Source of the DNA: Hondaea fermentalgiana
Lineage: Eukaryota > Sar > Bigyra > Thraustochytrida > Thraustochytriidae
Assembly (NCBI GenBank): GCA_014084085.1
Contig: NPFB01000136.1
Span: forward strand, 44,646 to 76,388
Direction: 5' to 3'
DNA: 31,743 nucleotides
In this document: positions 26,155 through 31,743 of the stretch, one piece after another
How the letters are laid out: each line of letters starts with the position of its first letter
Position numbering within the stretch: the stretch's first letter is position 1
Position numbers and translations under genes: made by a program
The notes under the pieces: model-generated
Seen by the model: the letters and a program-made list of their open reading frames with translations, nothing else
The model's database searches: none
What the model was told of the DNA's origin: nothing

Positions 26155-26594
26155 TCACATATCAGTCTCGTTTGTGCGTTACGAATTTGCTCCAGTCACT
26201 GGCACAGGCACTGGCACTCACATGTCAGTGGCTCTGGCACCGGCACTGGCGCTGCATGATCATTGGCAGTAATTGACTGTAGGTGACGGGGCGATCTCAT
26301 TGGATCTACTCCATCATGCAGGAGGCAAGCGCGCTTGGGATTGGCTGGCTAGTAGAGTAGGCTCTGAACGGCGAAGTCCTCATGATCTAGTTGTATACGT
26401 GTTTGTCTCATGATCGAAAAAAACAAACAAAAAACAATGACCTGCATCGGACATGGCAAATATTTTTAAAACCCTTAATTTCGATTGCCGCGAGGAAAAG
26501 ATCGACTTGGCAGATGAAGTCCGTTTCAACCTTTGCGAATGGAGTGTCCATGAATCGAATTTTATTCAAACAAATACTTCGTGCGGTTGCCTAT
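26155..26594. other. Intergenic region between the two LRR genes
   Basis: About 440 bp carries no supported gene. It contains degenerate CTGGCAC repeats (26197-26254) just upstream of the first LRR gene's start codon. An AATAAA is not evident at the 3' end of the second LRR gene. Confidence 0.5.
26197..26254. repeat. Degenerate CACTGGCA repeats
   Basis: Four to five imperfect CACTGGCAC/CAGTGGC units lie within 60 bp, some in inverted orientation, about 45-100 bp upstream of the LRR gene's start (minus strand). They could be a transcription-factor cluster or a microsatellite-like expansion. Confidence 0.7.
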
Positions 26595-28109
26595 CTAATT
26601 GTTCGACTCGCCGACAAAGGCTAAGCGCACCTGGCGGGGACGAGTGGCACATTGCTCAAACTCTGTCGGAAAATACTGTGAGGCGTCCGCCGCCAACTTT
26701 TTCAGCTCCTCCACTTTGCGAAATGGCGCGCAAACGGCCTCTGCGGCCTTTCTCACCACCGGTGGATCAACATGACTGTACAGATTGACCATGGCCCTGA
26801 GAACGCCTTCCACAGCCTCGGCGCGCTCGAGAGCCAAACGTTCTTGCAGCGCACGTAGGTTCTGAAATACTTTGACGGCATTGATTTGATCCGCACGCTC
26901 AGGAAACAACTGCGCGGCGTGACGGATGAGGAATTGCACGTCTGCGAGCTCCGAAATCTCCGCGTAAAGTGAGTGGACAATGCCTTCAACGAGCGCAGGG
27001 TTGATACGATCAAAGTAAAGTGCACGTAGACGCAGCTCAAGTTTTGCGGCAAGCTTCTTCCTCTCGTTTTGGCGCTTGAGGGAATCAATTTCTTGGCGAA
27101 TCTTGCGTACGTCCGCGCGCGCAATACGATCAGGAAAAAGTCGGTCGCAATTCCGAATCACGTCTGCAAAAGTTTCTGGCTCAGGAAAAACTTTGCTGAC
27201 CTCTTTGATCAGTGCAACAACTTTGACACGTCCAGCTTCTGTTTCGCTCAGGTCTCGGTACAGACCGGAACAAAGTTTCTCGCGAAGCTTGCCCTTGAGC
27301 TCCTTAATCTCCTGACGACGGAGCAAGTACGACTTGAGCCCCCGCGTTCGCGCGATGACCTCGGCCAAAAGCGGAGTCTCCGCGTGCTGAGGCCTGCACT
27401 CGGTCAAGGTACCCCCTGACCGAAGGGTTGAAGCAGAAGAGGTTGGATCGCTCGATGCCGCCGTCGTTGGTGGTGATGAGGCTGCCTGTGGGCTACTGCT
27501 AGCATTGTTAAAAACCAGCCCACCCTCCTCTTCTTCGTCGTCATGAGGGGGCACGTAAGCCTGAACTAGTTTGGACTTGAGCACTTCAATGCCACGAAGG
27601 TCGATGGCAATGAGGTTTGGAAGTGTCCCAAGGCCTGCGGGCAGATTTCTCAAGCTTGTTCGCCGTGCATCAACGACGCGCAGGCGGTGGCAATGCGTGA
27701 GATCCGACGGCAAGCTGGACAATCTAGGGTTATCATTTACCCAGAGTTGCTCGAGGCGCGCAAGCTTGGCCACTTCCTTTGGTAGAGTCTCCAGATCGTT
27801 GTGGCCCACGTCCAATCGCACGAGTCCGCTGAGTGCGGGCGAAAGGATCAGCTTTTCCTCTAGCCTCGAGAGACCAAAGAAGGCCAGATGCAGCGTGCGC
27901 GAAGTCTTTGCTTGTTGCACGGCCAGACTCAGTGCAGGCACCGCCCAGGTGGGCGCTTCGCTCCACACGTCGCGCTCTTGCGACTTGTTCCAGGGTTCCA
28001 CTTCGCCCGAGAGGTCATCTTTACGAGAGACTTCCTCCTCCCTCGAGAGCTCCCCCTGCAAGAGCTCGAGAGCAGGGTTTGGCTCCCCTGCGCTCCCGGC
28101 ATGGGCCAT
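26595..28109 (-). CDS. LRR protein with C-terminal threefold helical repeat (unknown family)
   Basis: This is a 504-residue soluble protein from ATG 28109. Residues 1-50 are acidic and polar. LRRs span about 70-175, of the type LVRLDVGHNDLETLPKEVAKL, LEQLWVNDNPRLSSLPSDL and LRVVDARRTSLRNLPAGLGTLP, the plant/protist intracellular form. A Ser/Thr/Pro linker with a DEEEE patch (188-240) follows. The C-terminal half repeats an approximately 75-residue helical unit three times (about 270-345, 355-425, 433-500), each ending in an (L/Y)FP landmark: CDRLFPDR, AAQLFPER, ASQYFPTE. I do not recognise this unit. It probably forms an alpha-solenoid-like scaffold beside the LRR. No enzymatic motif is visible. 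It is head-to-head with the thioesterase-like gene. Confidence 0.8.
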   Translation of the reverse strand: MAHAGSAGEPNPALELLQGELSREEEVSRKDDLSGEVEPWNKSQERDVWSEAPTWAVPALSLAVQQAKTSRTLHLAFFGLSRLEEKLILSPALSGLVRLDVGHNDLETLPKEVAKLARLEQLWVNDNPRLSSLPSDLTHCHRLRVVDARRTSLRNLPAGLGTLPNLIAIDLRGIEVLKSKLVQAYVPPHDDEEEEGGLVFNNASSSPQAASSPPTTAASSDPTSSASTLRSGGTLTECRPQHAETPLLAEVIARTRGLKSYLLRRQEIKELKGKLREKLCSGLYRDLSETEAGRVKVVALIKEVSKVFPEPETFADVIRNCDRLFPDRIARADVRKIRQEIDSLKRQNERKKLAAKLELRLRALYFDRINPALVEGIVHSLYAEISELADVQFLIRHAAQLFPERADQINAVKVFQNLRALQERLALERAEAVEGVLRAMVNLYSHVDPPVVRKAAEAVCAPFRKVEELKKLAADASQYFPTEFEQCATRPRQVRLAFVGESNN

Positions 28110-28593
28110 CTTCTCGCACGTATCGGGTCTTTGTGCGATTGCTTGCTGCCTGCGGCCAAGTCAATTGGTCTCGCGCGAGTCGAGTAGGGTCAGCGGCCTT
28201 CCATCATGTTACCGTTCATTCATCCTTCTGTGACTCCAGCGTTTTGAACAAACATTTTTTTTTTTCGAGAGCAGAGCAAAGCAGCGCTTGTAGGCCTTTT
28301 TTTAAGGCCTATGTATGAATGAAAGACTCGGAAATTTAGATTTTCTTGACGCTGCAAAAGCTCGAGCAGAAGCCCAGAGATTTACTGATTTATAATCTAA
28401 AATTGGGCCCCATGATGGACGGCATGAGTATGCAAGATATAACATGATAGGCCTGGCCTCGTTCATTCTCCCCAATTTGTCCTCTGTCGTTTCGGGGGGT
28501 TTTCATTCCAGCGTTTGCATCATTGAGCTGGCTTCACAGTCAAGTTGGTGACTTGAGCTTGAGCTTCTCGAAAGCAAAGCGCAAACACCCAAG
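28110..28593. promoter_or_regulatory. Divergent promoter region with AGGCCT palindrome
   Basis: About 480 bp lie between the start codons of two divergent genes. It contains TAGGCCTT and AAGGCCTA as perfect 8-bp inverted repeats around TTTTT (28291-28311), and TAGGCCTG at 28448-28455. A bidirectional promoter role is inferred from position. Confidence 0.5.
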
Positions 28594-29598
28594 ATGGAGG
28601 AGAGCGCGGCGACGGCGGGAGCAGCGGCGACTGCGGCGGCGGCGGAAGAAGTCCGCACGCTGTCGGTGAAGGAGCTCAAGGCACTCATCGCCCGCGCAGG
28701 GCTTGGTACGCAAGGTTGTGTAGAGAAGGCTGACCTCATTGCACGCGCAGTGGAAGCCCACGAACTCCTGGGGCAGCAGCAACAAGAAGAGCAGCAAGAG
28801 CAGCGGGTCCCGAAACAAGAAGATGCCAGCTCCTCAGGGTCCGCTAGGACGTGCACGACCAAGGCCGAAAAGCTTGGGGCCTACGAATGTCTTTTAGTTG
28901 GCCATCACGACGTAGAAAAACTAGACGTCGTCGTCATCGTCCTGCACGGGTTTAGCGCGCAAAACACGGACTTTGTACCGCTTGCCAACGAGATGGCGCG
29001 ACGCATGCCATCACGAAGATTCATGTTTGTTTTGCCGCAGGCGCCCGTGAGCGCAGCATCCATGGGGGCTGCGGCATGGTGGGAAATTGACGTGATGCGC
29101 TGGCTCGGCGCGATGCAAATGGGCGAAGCAGGAGTCGCGAAGTTGATTCGCGATAAACCAAACGGTCTTGAAGAGTGCAGAACGAGCATGAAGGAGATGG
29201 TCAAGGCCATCGAAGGACGTTTTCTCGGCGACGATGTGCCGCTCCTGATCGGCGGCTTTAGCCAAGGTGCAATGACTGCGGCAGATTTGAGCTGGCAGCT
29301 CGTCGGCGAGCGTCGTGTCCATGGCGTCATGATGTTCTCTGGGGCTCCTATTGTCGTTGATGAGTGGCATGATAAGCTCACCAAGGCGGGCAAGGATCAC
29401 GGACTTCGTGTGCTCATGACGCACGGTCGCGCTGATAACGTGTTGCCTTTTCAGGCATCTGGGTGGGCACGAGACCTGCTTGCAAACAGCGGTGTCAATG
29501 TTCGCTACGAGACCCATAACGGCGGCCACGAGCTGGGCGGGCCTCACATTCTGCAAGCGATTCAAGAGTTTATGGAGGAAACCATGGCACGCTCATAA
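28594..29598 (+). CDS. Acyl-protein thioesterase/carboxylesterase-like serine hydrolase with N-terminal SAP-like segment
   Basis: This is a 334-residue alpha/beta hydrolase of the phospholipase/carboxylesterase (APT1/LYPLA) group, expected to hydrolyse acyl thioesters or esters on proteins or small lipids in the cytosol. HGF at 118-120 marks the oxyanion region. The nucleophile Ser223 sits in GFSQG (221-225). Asp281 in THGRADNVLP and His312 in HNGGHEL complete the triad. APT proteins are usually about 230 residues; the extra 100 N-terminal residues hold an Ala-rich start and a helix pair VKELKALIARAGL---GCVEKADLIARAVE (25-54), like SAP or MANF/ARMET-C modules, then a Gln/Glu linker (60-75). 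An insert around 155-200 (WWEID, MRWLGAMQMG) is family-like. ATG 28594 is the first ATG of the frame. Exact substrate unknown. Confidence 0.9.
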   Translation: MEESAATAGAAATAAAAEEVRTLSVKELKALIARAGLGTQGCVEKADLIARAVEAHELLGQQQQEEQQEQRVPKQEDASSSGSARTCTTKAEKLGAYECLLVGHHDVEKLDVVVIVLHGFSAQNTDFVPLANEMARRMPSRRFMFVLPQAPVSAASMGAAAWWEIDVMRWLGAMQMGEAGVAKLIRDKPNGLEECRTSMKEMVKAIEGRFLGDDVPLLIGGFSQGAMTAADLSWQLVGERRVHGVMMFSGAPIVVDEWHDKLTKAGKDHGLRVLMTHGRADNVLPFQASGWARDLLANSGVNVRYETHNGGHELGGPHILQAIQEFMEETMARS

Positions 29599-29823
29599 AT
29601 AGAATTGATGATTGAATTGGTTGATTGATTTCGTTCTCGATAACTTGATCGACTGACTGATTGATTGCTTGATTGGCTGACTGCTTGCCCGTTTGCTTGA
29701 TCGACGGATAGAATATATTGAACGATGTGTCACCGGTCAGCCAAGGTCACCCACGAAGAGCAGGAAAGAAGAACAGAGAGAGAGAGAGAGAGAGAGAAAA
29801 TGGACGACCGCGCGCGTCGTTGC

Positions 29824-29856
<33 letters not shown>

Positions 29857-30166
29857 AAGCACCGTCTTCCCCAGCAGCAGCGTTCACTTCTTTCTTCTCT
29901 TACGTCACGCTCATCGTGTGACTGATCTCAGTTGGGCGGAAGAATTTCTTTTGTGGTGTTGCTGTTGTAAGCAAGCAAAGAAACCTCACAACGACAGAAG
30001 AAAGAAATCAATGTATCCTCTACACTGTCAAATTGGTCGCATTGCACGTCTGTTGGCGAAGTGACAAAGCAACAACGTGGATATCTACACCGTCTTGCTT
30101 CGTATTGCTGTACAGCTCGGCCGCAGCGCCGAGACTCGAAGCAGGAGGGATGGGCTACCAATCTGG
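29599..30166. other. Convergent intergenic region with simple repeats
   Basis: About 570 bp hold TTGA/GATTGATT-type repeats (29607-29700), an AG run (29778-29798) and a TGC run with one interruption (29819-29858). A 123-codon open frame across these repeats is low complexity and is not supported as a gene. Confidence 0.65.
29819..29858. repeat. (TGC)n trinucleotide repeat
   Basis: About twelve TGC units with one ACTGC interruption, in the convergent space downstream of the thioesterase-like gene. Confidence 0.9.
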
Positions 30167-31087
30167 CTACACGCTTTCCTCTGGAGCAAGGACAGCAGGC
30201 TCTTCCGTTTTTACAAAGCGTCCCTTGACGCGAATGCGCTTGTGGGCAAGATTTCGGCGGCAGGAATAGCGCACCTTTTTATGCCATACGCGCTTCTCGC
30301 GCTTTTGCAAGAACTTGGCGATCATCGCCTTGCGCTCTGCCGCTGTGTACACGCCGGTGCGGCCTTGCCGATAATAGATGGAGTGCATTTCTAGCGGGAG
30401 AATGTCCGGGCACCGCCGCGCAGGGAGGTTGTGGCGCTTTTTGGTGGCTTTGCTCGCCGTCTTCGCGCGTGGCTTTTTGATCGGCACTTGGTGGCCGAGA
30501 AGGCTTTGACGGGCTGCGGCGCCGCTGCAGACGTTGCAGGTGCTGCAAAAGGCTCTCTTGCTGCTGGCGCAATGAGGGTTGCTGCAAACCATTGCTGCGA
30601 CCGGGCCGGGGGCGCGAGAGTACGCGCCAAAGGTGGTGGCGTTAACATTTGAAGCTTGCAGCTTTTGCTTTTTCTGAGCTCTGTTGCCGGACTTGAACGC
30701 GGCGGCCGTGGCGGCCGGCGTTCCTTTGATAGTACCGGCAGAGACGGCGGCGGAGACAGAAGGGGCGGCAAGGGCAGCGAATCCCTGCGAGGCGTGCGGC
30801 GCGGTCTGGAGGAGGCTGCGGCCGTGGTGCGCGAGGCCCGTAGGAGTGTCGCGCGCGGGCTTTGCCGCCTTCCAGCGCGAGGGGTCGGCGGATGCGCCCG
30901 AGGCGGCAGTCGCGGAGGGACCAATGGAGAACCGCGGGGCGCGCGCCGCCACATCGACGAGGGTTTCCAGGGATTGCAGGCTCCAGCTGCGGTCGCGCGT
31001 CTGCTGCTGCGGCTTGAACATGGGCGAGACCGAGAGCAGCAGTTCCGCCGCGTCCAGCATCTCCTGCTGCTTCCTCTTGGTCTGCAT
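30167..31087 (-). CDS. CCT-domain (CONSTANS/TOC1-type) putative transcriptional regulator with Cys cluster
   Basis: This is a 306-residue protein from ATG 31087; the longer open frame begins at a GTG (31195), so it is not used. A second ATG at 31060 is possible. The middle is Ala/Ser/Thr-rich and looks disordered. A Cys cluster with spacing C-X4-C-X7-C-X2-C-X2-C (168-187) could bind zinc. A basic linker (200-226) precedes the CCT-type motif (about 248-293): ERKAMIAKFLQKREKRVWHK, then KVRYSCRRNLAHKR and RVKGRFVK, with the conserved Arg/Lys pattern and the GRFVK end. CCT motifs in plants and algae act in the nucleus and bind DNA with NF-Y-type partners. A short acidic tail (295-306) may activate. 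Its target genes are unknown. Confidence 0.85.
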   Translation of the reverse strand: MQTKRKQQEMLDAAELLLSVSPMFKPQQQTRDRSWSLQSLETLVDVAARAPRFSIGPSATAASGASADPSRWKAAKPARDTPTGLAHHGRSLLQTAPHASQGFAALAAPSVSAAVSAGTIKGTPAATAAAFKSGNRAQKKQKLQASNVNATTFGAYSRAPGPVAAMVCSNPHCASSKRAFCSTCNVCSGAAARQSLLGHQVPIKKPRAKTASKATKKRHNLPARRCPDILPLEMHSIYYRQGRTGVYTAAERKAMIAKFLQKREKRVWHKKVRYSCRRNLAHKRIRVKGRFVKTEEPAVLAPEESV

Positions 31088-31125
31088 CGTCCTCGCGCTC
31101 GTCGAGTTCTGCTCCGTAGCGCGTC

Positions 31126-31152
31126 TGCTTTGCTTTGCTTTGCTTTGCTTTG
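31126..31152. repeat. (TGCTT)n repeat upstream of CCT-domain gene
   Basis: About five TGCTT units on the plus strand, equal to AAGCA on the gene's sense strand, ending about 40 bp before its ATG (31087). Confidence 0.9.
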
Positions 31153-31353
31153 TTTTCTCGCTTTGCTTTTCTCGCTCTGTCCTGTCTCGCAGCACCTGTG
31201 AAAGGAAGGCGAGCGGAAGGGAAGGGAAGGGAAGGGGAGGACTTTTCTTTTCCTCTTTTCCTCTTTCTTTGCCTTTCCTTTCCTCTTTCTTCTCCTTTCC
31301 TTTCCTTTCTTTCCCTTTCTTCTTTTCTTTCCTCCGCCTCGCCGTCGGTCCCG

Positions 31354-31376
31354 GCTAGCTAGCTAGCTAGCTAGCT
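31354..31376. repeat. (CTAG)n repeat
   Basis: Five to six tandem self-complementary CTAG units about 270 bp upstream of the CCT-domain gene's start. Confidence 0.9.
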
Positions 31377-31512
31377 GTCTGTAAACCTAGCTGTGCTGGC
31401 GCTTGCGAGCGACTGCGAAGGAGAGACGAGAGAGAGACAGAGAGAGGGAGAGATCCGCGCGGGGTCTGCACTGCAGCTCTGCCTTCGCTGCCTTCGCTGC
31501 CTTCCTCTGCAA

Positions 31513-31566
31513 GCCTGCCTGTCTGCCTGTCTGCCTGTCTGTCTGTCTGTCTGTCTGTCTGCCTGA
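31513..31566. repeat. (CTGT/CTGC)n repeat
   Basis: Thirteen or so tandem CTGT/CTGC units, followed by a short GTCAGTCAGTCAGTGAGTCAG run. Confidence 0.9.
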
Positions 31567-31743
31567 CGGTCAGTCAGTCAGTGAGTCAGTCGGTAAGTCC
31601 TCGCTCGGTCAGTCTGCGGCTGCGACGCCTGCCGCGCCTGCAGCAGCGCGGACGCGCTTCGAGCCGCGAGGGCAGCGCGCGCTGGGTCCGCACGGGGGTC
31701 GGCGCGGCGCGGCGCGAGCCCGGGTCGACAGCGCGAGAGCCCA

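Larger units (their letters stand above)
31088..31743. other. Repeat-rich upstream region of the CCT-domain gene
   Basis: About 650 bp of upstream sequence show no supported gene. Components are a TGCTT run (31126-31152), GGGAA run (31215-31240), pyrimidine tract (about 31241-31335), CTAG run (31354-31376) and CTGT/CTGC run (31513-31566). It is GC-rich to the window edge. Open frames on the plus strand are low-complexity Phe/Ser/Leu. Confidence 0.65.

Noticed and set aside
29693..30064. 123-codon plus-strand open frame
   Set aside because: It is made of AG and TGC repeats and has no recognisable domain.
1..31743. CRISPR array, rRNA or bacterial operon structures
   Set aside because: No regularly spaced direct repeats with unique spacers, no rRNA-like sequence and no operon-like Shine-Dalgarno layout were seen; the gene set and intron are eukaryotic.

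Overview
This looks like nuclear DNA from a GC-rich, gene-dense, intron-poor protist. Most genes are single long ORFs, and only one (TRIP13/PCH2-like) shows a clear GT-AG intron. The gene set (PCH2/TRIP13, COMMD, RRP5, CCT-domain regulator, tail-anchored SDR) is eukaryotic. Compact intergenic regions packed with simple repeats, plus these families together, would fit a stramenopile such as a thraustochytrid. That lineage is a guess; no rRNA or organellar marker is present to test it.

Layout. 1-1936: repeat-rich, no convincing gene. 1937-3655 (+): putative OB-fold protein. 3656-4696: repeat-rich leader of a membrane short-chain dehydrogenase, 4697-5701 (+). 5702-9766: compositionally different, AT-richer island holding one retroelement-type gag-like gene (7051-8418, +). 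That gene has two CCHC zinc knuckles and a single in-frame stop followed by 72 more open codons of gag-tail-like composition; no pol gene or LTRs are visible. 9767-10351 (+): COMMD3-like protein, convergent with TRIP13/PCH2 (12103-10658, -, two exons). 13347-14438 and 15274-16437 (+): tandem pair of paralogous type II membrane glycosyltransferase-like proteins. 16850-19258 (+): secreted six-hairpin-type glycoside hydrolase candidate. 21384-19684 (-): MFS transporter resembling bacterial ArsJ. 22338-24755 (+): protein corresponding only to the C-terminal half of RRP5/PDCD11. 26154-24916 and 28109-26595 (-): two LRR proteins, the second with a threefold helical repeat. 28594-29598 (+): acyl-protein-thioesterase-like hydrolase with an N-terminal SAP-like helix pair. 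31087-30167 (-): CCT-domain protein with a Cys cluster. 31088-31743: repeat-rich upstream region.

The genes do not form one pathway. The glycosyltransferase pair next to the secreted hydrolase could form a small surface/secreted glycan neighbourhood. The rest are housekeeping or orphan genes, mostly in divergent or convergent arrangements. Start codons were moved to the first plausible ATG where the longest open frame began at GTG. The observations most worth a second look are the gag-like gene with its stop/readthrough arrangement, the eukaryotic ArsJ-like transporter, the RRP5 C-half protein, the threefold-repeat LRR protein, and a recurring intergenic octamer built on AGGCCT.
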